From the NCBI RefSeq assembly GCF_005518285.1, contig NZ_SJDU01000028.1, forward strand, positions 1-12,497: a stretch of 12,497 nucleotides of DNA, given 5' to 3'. A program made the translations under genes and the position numbers. The notes beneath the pieces are model-generated. The model searched no databases. It was not told where the DNA came from and saw only the letters and a program-made list of their open reading frames with translations. The number at the start of each line of letters is the position of its first letter. Positions within the stretch are counted from its first letter, which is position 1. This stretch comes from Brachyspira catarrhinii. Its GTDB lineage: Bacteria; Spirochaetota; Brachyspiria; Brachyspirales; Brachyspiraceae. This document shows, in pieces, positions 4,906 to 11,539 of this stretch.

Positions 4906-7128
4906 TTATTTAACTTTTATCTCTATCGTTTTGCTTTCCACTCTTTTATTTGAAACCGTTATTTTTATAGCGCCTTTCTTACCGCTTGTTTTTATCCAAA
5001 AAGAATAATATCCGCCTTCCAATACGGGATTATCGTTCCCTATAAGTTCGCCCGCTCCTTTAACTTCTATTTTAATCGCTTCGTTAATATAAGGAAGTCT
5101 ATTTCCAATCGAATCGACAGCTTTAACCGTTATTCTTGTGGAATCCCAAGCAGAGCCTTCGTTTATAGAATTAATTTCTTTATCGTCCGCAGTTATTTTT
5201 AATTCTTTGAAAGTGGGATTTTTCAAATAATTTCTTTCAATTTCCGCTTTGCCGTTTATATAGCCGATTAATTTCAAATTTTCCCAATCCATAGAACTTA
5301 CGCCAGGTATATTTTGTTCTATATTAATAATAATCGGAGGATGTTTTAATCCAGGATATTTATTTGTGGCGGGATATTCTTTTGCAATCATAATATCCTT
5401 AAAATAAACTTCTACATAATCGCAATTCGTGGAAATCATTAAAGGAGTAATTCCTCCAATCGCTCTCTCGCCTCTCGCGTATATCGTTATCGGTTCGAGA
5501 ATAATTTTTTTATCCGTATCAATTTGAGAAGAATAAACTGACGCTGCAAATTTTGGATTTCTAAACATATCGCAAACGCCATGATAACATATTCTGTCGC
5601 CCGAGCCAAAATCGTAATGAGTATGATAATCGAAAGCGCACCAGCCAGTTCCTCCAGCAATATGATTGTCAATCGCTATTGCATTAACGACTTCGTAATG
5701 TCTTTTCGTATGTTCGACTAATCTCTCCTCTTGGTCTTGCATTTTAGTCGGAAACATATGCCCGTTATATTCGGTAATCATATAAGGAACATTTTCGTTT
5801 AATTTTGTCACAAACTTTTGAGCTTTAATCGGAGTAGCGTTTCCATCGTAATTAAAATCATTAACGGTAAAAACATCTTCGAGGAATTCGCTTCCGATTA
5901 TATATCTCACTCCGCCCGTAGGTCTCGTTTTATCCAATTTATGAGCGACTTTATTCGTTTCTTTATAAAAACTATGATTATCCTGACTTTCGTTAATTCT
6001 CACTCCCCACATAATTATCGAAGTATGATGAAAATCTCTTTCAATCATATCTCTAACATTTTCAATCGAAACTTTTTGCCAATCTTTATTTCCTATATAT
6101 TGCCAGCCCGGAATTTCTTCAAAAACGAGCAAACCTATTTCATCGCATCTGTCTAATAAATGTCTCGAAGGCGGATAATGAGAAGAGCGCGCTATATTTA
6201 ATCCCAAATCAAATTTTAAAATATCGGCGTCTTTTTTCTGAACTCTTTCTGGCATAGCGTATCCAACATAAGGAAAACTTTGATGTCGGTTTAATCCTCT
6301 CAATTTTATTCTTTTGTCGTTTAAGAAAAATCCGTTTTCCGTTATTTTAATGTCTCTAAATCCGAGTTTTACCGAAACCAAATCTTTATTATTCAAACTT
6401 ATATCGAGTTTATAAAGTCGAGGATTTTCTATATCCCACAATTCTATTCTGTCCGATTCTATATTCCAATCGATATTTATGTCGGTAAATAATTCGTCTT
6501 TTAATTGAATCTCTTTTTCTATTTTTCCAACAAGATATTCTCTATTATACAAATTAAAATATAGAGTTTCCTTTGTCGCTTCTTTTTTTGAATTTCTTAT
6601 TCTGATTTTTCCAGTTATCGTTTGATTCGATAAAGCCGTTAGCATAGTTTTTTCTATCGAAATATTATCCGTTATTATTATTTGAACTTCTCTATATATT
6701 CCGCCGTAGCATAAATAATCTATCTCGTTTCCAAAAGGAGGAATATCGTCTCGCTCTCTGCTGTCCAATTTTATTGCTATGATATTGTCTCCGTCTTTTA
6801 ATTCGTCCGTAATATCGTAGACGAAAGGCAAATATCCGCCCTTATGCTCGCCGAAACTTTTTCCGTTTACAAAAACTTCCGCCGCAGCCATAGCTCCTTC
6901 AAAATTTATAAGTATTCTTTTGTCTTTCAATTTTGATTTGTCGAATTTAAAAATATTTTGATAGCCAGAAATAAGCCAAGTGTCCGCTTCGTCAAAATAA
7001 TGCATAGGAATTTCATGAACCGTGTGAGGCAAATTTACTTCTTCGCCTTTAAGAAATTCATTTTTTATGTTATCGTTCCATTCTTTAAAAAATTTCCAAT
7101 TCGTATTGAAATTTATTATCTCTCTCAT
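4906..7128 (-). CDS. glycoside hydrolase family 2 protein (beta-galactosidase/beta-glucuronidase type)
   Basis: GH2 enzymes cleave terminal beta-linked sugars with retention of configuration. In the 740 residues the usual order is visible: a jelly-roll sugar-binding domain (about 5-152), an immunoglobulin-like domain (about 155-260), the TIM barrel (about 262-545) opening with LRGLNRHQSFPYVGYA, and two C-terminal beta domains (about 550-645 and 646-740). The acid/base is expected at Glu380 (MWGVRINES) and the nucleophile at Glu453 (MITEYNG). There is no signal peptide, so it acts in the cytoplasm on imported or intracellular substrates. The acid/base loop reads WGVRINE rather than the commoner WSxGNE, a known variant in uncharacterised GH2 clades. 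Minus-strand AGGAT precedes the ATG by 6 nt. No transporter or regulator lies nearby to hint at the sugar. Confidence 0.92.
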   Translation of the reverse strand: MREIINFNTNWKFFKEWNDNIKNEFLKGEEVNLPHTVHEIPMHYFDEADTWLISGYQNIFKFDKSKLKDKRILINFEGAMAAAEVFVNGKSFGEHKGGYLPFVYDITDELKDGDNIIAIKLDSRERDDIPPFGNEIDYLCYGGIYREVQIIITDNISIEKTMLTALSNQTITGKIRIRNSKKEATKETLYFNLYNREYLVGKIEKEIQLKDELFTDINIDWNIESDRIELWDIENPRLYKLDISLNNKDLVSVKLGFRDIKITENGFFLNDKRIKLRGLNRHQSFPYVGYAMPERVQKKDADILKFDLGLNIARSSHYPPSRHLLDRCDEIGLLVFEEIPGWQYIGNKDWQKVSIENVRDMIERDFHHTSIIMWGVRINESQDNHSFYKETNKVAHKLDKTRPTGGVRYIIGSEFLEDVFTVNDFNYDGNATPIKAQKFVTKLNENVPYMITEYNGHMFPTKMQDQEERLVEHTKRHYEVVNAIAIDNHIAGGTGWCAFDYHTHYDFGSGDRICYHGVCDMFRNPKFAASVYSSQIDTDKKIILEPITIYARGERAIGGITPLMISTNCDYVEVYFKDIMIAKEYPATNKYPGLKHPPIIINIEQNIPGVSSMDWENLKLIGYINGKAEIERNYLKNPTFKELKITADDKEINSINEGSAWDSTRITVKAVDSIGNRLPYINEAIKIEVKGAGELIGNDNPVLEGGYYSFWIKTSGKKGAIKITVSNKRVESKTIEIKVK

Positions 7129-7154
7129 AGATTATCCTAAAAATTTTTTGATTA

Positions 7155-7182
7155 ATTTTATAACCTAAATATAAAAAATCAA
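7155..7182 (-). promoter_or_regulatory. promoter of the glycoside hydrolase gene
   Basis: On the minus strand TTGATT (7177-7182) is followed after 16 bp by TAAAAT (7155-7160), giving a leader of about 20 nt. It is arranged back to back with the + strand promoter of the gene remnant at 7262. Confidence 0.5.
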
Positions 7183-7208
7183 TATCGTTTATTATTCATT
7201 CTTTAATG

Positions 7209-7255
7209 TATAATTAATAAAATAATTTTAATAATTTAAATATTTTACAAAGGAG
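7209..7255 (+). promoter_or_regulatory. -10 box and strong ribosome binding site of the gpm-like remnant
   Basis: A perfect TATAAT (7209-7214) preceded by TG and a strong AAAGGAG (7249-7255), 6 nt before the ATG at 7262, mark this as the 5' end of a once well-expressed gene. No good -35 box is visible. This supports the reading that the following short frame is the intact beginning of a lost gene rather than chance. Confidence 0.5.
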
Positions 7256-7261
7256 TTTTTA

Positions 7262-7448
7262 ATGACAAAAGTAGTTTTAATTCGTCATAGAGAAAGCGTT
7301 TAATATCGAAGCGAGAAAAAAGTATTGCAATTTTTTTAAGAGTTTTCATCGCGAATATATAAAGCGAGGATGCAAAACCGTTGATTGTTTGAATAGATTA
7401 AAGCCCGAAGATATTTTGGATTATTTAATTGAGGTTTATAATTTATAA
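7262..7448 (+). pseudogene. chimeric gene remnant: start of a phosphoglycerate mutase joined to an unrelated tail
   Basis: The first 13 codons read MTKVVLIRHRESV and then stop (TAA 7301-7303). This matches the conserved N-terminus of 2,3-bisphosphoglycerate-dependent phosphoglycerate mutase (VLIRHGES), with the Gly of the catalytic RHG motif changed to Arg. The rest of that enzyme (about 230 residues) is absent. In another frame, 7302-7448 stays open for 48 codons and ends in a natural-looking C-terminus (RLKPEDILDYLIEVYN); I see no start codon for it and do not recognise the protein. The join therefore looks like a deletion or recombination junction between two genes. It lies in the 422-bp gap between the divergent glycoside hydrolase and the GT8 gene; the rest of the gap (7449-7550) is featureless AT-rich DNA with a weak AT-only hairpin. 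Confidence 0.55.
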
Positions 7449-7550
7449 AATAATATTTTTTATATTTTATCTATATTTTCTGGAGTTATTAAAATTTTGT
7501 CTTTATTATGAATAATAACATTTCATTATTTAAAAATTTTTATAATTTAA

Positions 7551-8474
7551 TCAATATAATTCCCATCTGAAGCCGTATTTCTCCCCCATTCGAACTCTGT
7601 AAATATCTCTTAATTTTTTATTTGGTATCCACCAAGCTATTTTATTTATTTCTTTAATTTTGTTTTCAACATATTTTGGGTCGTAAGCCGTTCCGCCCAA
7701 CTCTATCCATTTTTTATTATTTTCATTCCATTCTTCGCTATCGTTTGTATTCCAAAATTTACCACCGTAAAGAGCATGGATTATACAAGCGTCTTCCGTT
7801 CCTTTTTTAGAAAGTTTAAATCTATTGTAAGCATCAGAAAAATCATAAACATTTATATTGAATTCTTGAACCGCCAAATTTAGAATCGGCTGGTCTGCCA
7901 CAATCCACTTTGCCGACATTTTATAAAGCCAATCTTTTATTTCGTTTCCGTTTGTTATCGAATCGTTAAGCAAAAATACGCCAGAATTAAAAAGTTTCTT
8001 ATCCAAGTTATATTTTTTAGATTTAAATCTTTGAGCCATACTTTCAATATTTCCTCTTACGGTATTAACATCTTCAAAACATACGCCCATATTTTCTTTA
8101 ATATTAAGCAAATCAATTATATCTTTTTGAACGAGTATGTCCGTATCAAAATACAAAACTTTATTATATTTTTCAATTAAAGAAAAACATTCGTATCTTG
8201 CAAAAGCCATGACGCTCCACATTAAAGCGCAATTGCTATTTTTGAAAGATTTCGAAAAAGGAGATTTATATATATTTATTATTGCATTTTTATAAATACT
8301 TTTAATTGCGTTTTCGTCTCTTTTATCCAACTTTTTATTTACATATAAAATAATATCGTATTCGTCTTCGGGAAGTGAAAAATGTTTCTTCAAACCGATT
8401 AAAACATTTCCTACGGCAAACATTTGGTTAATTGTCGTGCATAAAACTATCGCTAATTTTTTCTTAAACCGCAT
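7551..8474 (-). CDS. glycosyltransferase family 8 protein
   Basis: GT8 enzymes transfer a sugar (often galactose or glucose) from a nucleotide sugar with retention, in bacteria usually onto lipo-oligosaccharide or another surface glycan at the inner face of the cytoplasmic membrane. In the 307 residues the family marks are clear: the N-terminal nucleotide-binding start (KLAIVLCTT), the metal-binding DxD motif at Asp110-Asp112 (VLYFDTDILVQ), the acceptor/donor-site segment LFNSGVFLLND (161-171), DQPILN (194-199) and the third metal ligand His233 (IIHALYGGKFW). The C-terminus is basic and aromatic (about 275-307: KIAWWIP, YRVRMGEKYGFRW), as in LgtC-like enzymes where it binds membrane. GGAG lies 7 nt before the ATG. 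It is a single gene with its own consensus promoter and long leader. Donor and acceptor are unknown. Confidence 0.9.
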   Translation of the reverse strand: MRFKKKLAIVLCTTINQMFAVGNVLIGLKKHFSLPEDEYDIILYVNKKLDKRDENAIKSIYKNAIINIYKSPFSKSFKNSNCALMWSVMAFARYECFSLIEKYNKVLYFDTDILVQKDIIDLLNIKENMGVCFEDVNTVRGNIESMAQRFKSKKYNLDKKLFNSGVFLLNDSITNGNEIKDWLYKMSAKWIVADQPILNLAVQEFNINVYDFSDAYNRFKLSKKGTEDACIIHALYGGKFWNTNDSEEWNENNKKWIELGGTAYDPKYVENKIKEINKIAWWIPNKKLRDIYRVRMGEKYGFRWELY

Positions 8475-8507
8475 TTATTTACTCCGAAAAAATGCAATAG
8501 CAAATCG

Positions 8508-8526
8508 CCCTGAAAATAATGCAGGG
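8508..8526 (-). other. small stem-loop in the GT8 leader
   Basis: CCCTG (8508-8512) and CAGGG (8522-8526) enclose 9 nt. In the transcript the hairpin sits about 20 nt before the ribosome binding site. No T-run follows on either strand, so it is not a terminator; a role in translation is possible but unproven. Confidence 0.3.
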
Positions 8527-8550
8527 AAATGTAAAAAGTATAAAATTAGC

Positions 8551-8569
8551 GCTTGGCTTGGCTTGGCTT
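8551..8569. repeat. pentanucleotide tandem repeat (GCTTG)3 plus GCTT in the GT8 leader
   Basis: Three exact GCTTG units (8551-8565) and four bases of a fourth lie in the untranslated leader between the GT8 promoter and its start codon. Short tandem repeats of this kind can change copy number by slipped-strand mispairing. Confidence 0.75.
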
Positions 8570-8605
8570 CATGAAACTAAAATTTATATTTATCATAACG
8601 ATTGA

Positions 8606-8634
8606 ATTATAAGATATTTGAGAAAAAATGTCAA
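8606..8634 (-). promoter_or_regulatory. perfect-consensus sigma-70 promoter of the GT8 gene
   Basis: On the minus strand TTGACA (8629-8634) is followed after exactly 17 bp by TATAAT (8606-8611), 12 of 12 consensus bases with the ideal spacing. The start would be near 8599, giving a leader of about 125 nt with the pentanucleotide repeat and a stem-loop. Confidence 0.8.
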
Positions 8635-8651
8635 GCAGTTTTATTCGCTTT

Positions 8652-9524
8652 TCATGTAAAAAATCTTGCGTATATTCCGCATGGAAGAATTAATTTTGAA
8701 TTTTCTATCGGAAGTCCTATCTCTCCGCTTTCAAAAAATCCTTCATGTTTTATATTCGTTTGTAAAATATTTTTTAAAGAAATATGAGAAAAACTCGCCG
8801 TATAACAATTAATTAAAAAAAGTATCGGTTCGTTTGAAAAAAGTTTTACGCATTCTTTAGTTAATTTTGTCAAACTCGTTTCTATTTGCCAAAGTTCGCC
8901 TTTAGGTCCTCTGCCGTAAACTGGAGGGTCCATTATAATAATATCGTATTTTCTTCCTCGTCTAACTTCTCTCAAAACGAATTGAATTACATCTTCTATA
9001 ATAAATCTCACTTTTTTATTTTTAAGTTTATTTAATTCGATATTTCTTTTCGCATGTCCTACAATTTTTTTTGAAGCGTCCACATGAACCACTTCATCGC
9101 AGCCCGCATAAGCGCAGGAAATCGTAGCGCCGCCAGTGTATGCGAATAAATTCAAAGCCTTTATTTCTTTATTCAAATTTATTTTGGATTTTTTTTCTTT
9201 TATCTTATCGATTATAAATTGCCAATTAACCGCTTGCTCGGGAAAAAGTCCTATATGTTTGAAATTTGTGAATTCTATATAAAACGATAAATCTTGATAT
9301 TTGATAATAAAATTTTCTTTCGGCTTATTTATATATTCCCAATAACCGCCGCCTTTATCCGAACGATGATAAATAGCGTCCAAATTATCCCATTTTTCTT
9401 TTTGTTTTGTCCAAATGACTTGCGAATCGGGACGAGAGATTAAAAAATTTCCAATTCTCTCTAATTTTTCTCCGTCTCCGCAATCTAATATTTTATAATC
9501 GTCCCATTTATCCGCCAAAAGCAT
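8652..9524 (-). CDS. class I SAM-dependent methyltransferase, RlmI-like (probable rRNA cytosine-5 methyltransferase)
   Basis: The 290 residues carry a Rossmann methyltransferase core: motif I at about 123-132 (ALNLFAYTGGAT), the acidic residue after strand 2 (VHVDAS, Asp149), and motif IV DPPVYGRG (199-206). The FAYTGG and DPPxYGRG wording is that of the RlmI/RlmL-type family, which methylates 23S rRNA. It is shorter than E. coli RlmI (about 396 residues) and lacks the N-terminal PUA domain; residues 1-110 form a beta-rich segment instead. I see no second catalytic Cys in the DPP motif (the motif has Val-Tyr after Pro-Pro), so the chemistry and target base are uncertain. The gene starts 25 bp after the motB stop without a clear ribosome binding site and is probably the last gene of the flagellar transcript. 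Confidence 0.85.
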   Translation of the reverse strand: MLLADKWDDYKILDCGDGEKLERIGNFLISRPDSQVIWTKQKEKWDNLDAIYHRSDKGGGYWEYINKPKENFIIKYQDLSFYIEFTNFKHIGLFPEQAVNWQFIIDKIKEKKSKINLNKEIKALNLFAYTGGATISCAYAGCDEVVHVDASKKIVGHAKRNIELNKLKNKKVRFIIEDVIQFVLREVRRGRKYDIIIMDPPVYGRGPKGELWQIETSLTKLTKECVKLFSNEPILFLINCYTASFSHISLKNILQTNIKHEGFFESGEIGLPIENSKLILPCGIYARFFT

Positions 9525-9549
9525 GATTTATTATTTTTTATCTTTTTCT

Positions 9550-10353
9550 TTATCTTTGATTATAATAAGTGACATCGTTTCGCACTACTACTATATCGAC
9601 TCTTCTATTTAAGGCTCTTCCATCTGGCAAATCGTTTGAAGCCATAGGGCGAGTGTCCGCATATCCCGCTATAGAATATTTATTTCTGTCTAATTGTCCC
9701 GTTTGGTCGCTTTCAAATAATCTTTCCAAAACTACCATCGCTCTTGCCGAAGAAAGTCCCCAATTATTGCCGAATTGCCTTTCGAGTTGCCCGCCTTGTC
9801 TTATCGCTCCAGAATCGGTATGTCCTTCTATTCTTATATCGTTTGGCAAACCGCTTAATATAGAAGCGAGTTTAATAAAAGTTTCCGTATTGCTTTGATT
9901 TTCAACCAAATTAGTTCTTCCCGATTCAAAATATTGGTCCGCGCCAAGAGTAATGATAAATCCTCGCTCGTCTTCCGTAACTCTTATTTTTTGACTCTTT
10001 ATCTCCGACTCTAAAACAGAAGTGGCTCTGTCTATACTTCTGCCCATAGCGAAACCTCTCTCCGTGCTTGGCAAAGTTTCCACATTAGCTCCGCCGTATA
10101 TTAAACTGCTTTGAGATAAAGTCGCTCCTCCAGATAAAACGCCGAAAGAACCTTGAAACGCGGTGGCTAAAAGTTGCATAGCGGAACTTTGAGAAACCGA
10201 AGCTTCCATAGATGCAAGCAGCATAACGAAAAATGTTAAAACCAAAGTTACGAAATCCCCATAAGTTTGAAGCCACAACGGAGCGGAAGGTCCGGGAACC
10301 TGCGCTCTATCGCCCGCTTTTCTAGCTTTTTTGCCAAATTTTGTAGTAGCCAT
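9550..10353 (-). CDS. motB: flagellar motor stator protein MotB
   Basis: MotB pairs with MotA to form the proton-driven stator and anchors it to peptidoglycan. In the 267 residues there is a short basic cytoplasmic tail, then the single membrane segment (about 31-50) with the proton-carrying Asp33 in LQTYGDFVTLVLTFFVML, a linker/plug region, and a C-terminal OmpA-like peptidoglycan-binding domain. That domain shows IEGHTDSG (175-182), SSARA (201-205) and DGRALNRRVDI (244-254). AAGGA lies 6 nt before the ATG. It is 31 bp behind motA. The OmpA domain is complete, so the protein should be functional. Confidence 0.97.
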   Translation of the reverse strand: MATTKFGKKARKAGDRAQVPGPSAPLWLQTYGDFVTLVLTFFVMLLASMEASVSQSSAMQLLATAFQGSFGVLSGGATLSQSSLIYGGANVETLPSTERGFAMGRSIDRATSVLESEIKSQKIRVTEDERGFIITLGADQYFESGRTNLVENQSNTETFIKLASILSGLPNDIRIEGHTDSGAIRQGGQLERQFGNNWGLSSARAMVVLERLFESDQTGQLDRNKYSIAGYADTRPMASNDLPDGRALNRRVDIVVVRNDVTYYNQR

Positions 10354-10384
10354 TACAAATCCTTAAAATTCTTTCCTAATATTT

Positions 10385-11176
10385 TTATCTATCTCCGACT
10401 TGTTCATTAACTTTTTGTCTTTGAGCTGGAGGTAAGAAAGATACCAATTTATCTTTAACTATTCTTGGATTATCTCCCGCCTGTATAGACAATATTCCTT
10501 CTATCATAATGCCTTTTATTAAAGCTTCTGACGAATGCCTTGCGGAAAGTCTTCCAGCTATCGGCAATGCAAAACCGTTTGCTATAACCGAACCGTAATA
10601 AGTCGTAATAAGAGCGACAGCCATACCAGAACCTATCGCTTCCGTTCCTCCTCCTCCGCCCAAACTTCTAAGCATTATAACCAAACCTATAAGCGTTCCT
10701 ATCATACCCCAAGCGGGAAACAACGAAGCGGCGTCTTCGAATACCTTTCTAACCGTATCATGTCGAGCCTCGATATTGTCTATTTCCGTATTCAATATAT
10801 TTTTTACAAGTTCTGGGTCCGTTCCATCAACGACTAATTGCATGCCTTTTTTTAGGAAAGGGTCGGTCACTTCCTGTATATCGTCTTCCAATACCAATAA
10901 ACCTTCTCTTCTCGCTTTCTCGGAAAAACTTATAAGAGTTATTATCATTTGCGATTCGTCAAATTGAGGTTTATTCAAAAGAACTCCAACGGCTTTAGGA
11001 ACTCCAACTATAGTCGAAAAATCGTTAGCCATTACGAGCGAATTTAATCCTCCCAATCCCGTAACAACCAAAGACGCAAAGTCCGCCATGTGAGCTACGC
11101 TTCCGCCACCTGAAATAATACCGAATAGGTTAACTATTATTGGAACTATAAGGCATATAGGCACAAAAATATCCAT
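10385..11176 (-). CDS. motA: flagellar motor stator protein MotA
   Basis: MotA is the membrane subunit of the stator that converts ion flow into torque against FliG. In the 263 residues there are four hydrophobic segments (about 3-21, 32-50, 151-170, 183-205). The cytoplasmic loop contains EKARREGLLVLEDD (86-99), with the Arg and Glu that contact FliG, and the two functional prolines are Pro154 (FPAWGMIGTL) and Pro205 (FALPIAGRL). A run of five glycines (173-177) follows the third membrane segment, where most relatives have a short charged turn. The ATG fits the usual MotA N-terminus; a purine-rich GAGAG/GGAA stretch precedes it. It lies 65 bp behind flbD. Confidence 0.96.
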   Translation of the reverse strand: MDIFVPICLIVPIIVNLFGIISGGGSVAHMADFASLVVTGLGGLNSLVMANDFSTIVGVPKAVGVLLNKPQFDESQMIITLISFSEKARREGLLVLEDDIQEVTDPFLKKGMQLVVDGTDPELVKNILNTEIDNIEARHDTVRKVFEDAASLFPAWGMIGTLIGLVIMLRSLGGGGGTEAIGSGMAVALITTYYGSVIANGFALPIAGRLSARHSSEALIKGIMIEGILSIQAGDNPRIVKDKLVSFLPPAQRQKVNEQVGDR

Positions 11177-11241
11177 ATTCCACTCTCTAAAAATTATTTA
11201 CTATTATTTTTATATCTTACTAAAAAATTATATTATAAATC

Positions 11242-11466
11242 TTATTCTTCGTTTCCGTAAAAAGACGGTTTTTTAATAGTATCTTCGCTTACGATTCTTT
11301 TTCTATATTCTATTATTCTATTCAATACCGTTTCAAAACTGTCTTTTGTCACTATCTTTCTTCCCGAAAGCATAGTTATAACCAAATCGGGAGTTTCTTC
11401 CATAAACTCTATTTGATGCGGATTAACATATAAAATCGTTTTATCAAATCTCGTTATATGTATCAT
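11242..11466 (-). CDS. flbD: flagellar FlbD/SwrD family protein
   Basis: This 74-residue protein matches the FlbD family found next to flgE and motAB in spirochetes and Firmicutes. Family features are the N-terminal MIHITRFD, the NPHQIEFMEETPD segment, the LSGRKIVTKDS strand and the VLNRIIEYRKR helix. The Bacillus homologue SwrD is reported to raise motor torque, which fits its place directly before motA. It has no membrane segment. GGGAG lies about 6 nt before the ATG. It begins 73 bp after flgE. It is distinct from the unrelated Caulobacter regulator also called FlbD. Confidence 0.92.
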   Translation of the reverse strand: MIHITRFDKTILYVNPHQIEFMEETPDLVITMLSGRKIVTKDSFETVLNRIIEYRKRIVSEDTIKKPSFYGNEE

Positions 11467-11539
11467 TAAAGCTCCCGATTTATTATACTATAAAATAATA
11501 AATTTGTCTATTTATTATTATTTATCCTTAATTAAACTA

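Noticed and set aside
5818..6156. Open + strand frame of 112 codons inside the glycoside hydrolase gene
   Set aside because: It lies opposite the conserved catalytic barrel of GH2, has no ribosome binding site, and shows no family features.
8508..8526. CCCTG/CAGGG hairpin as an intrinsic terminator
   Set aside because: No T-run follows on either strand and it lies within the GT8 leader, between promoter and start codon.
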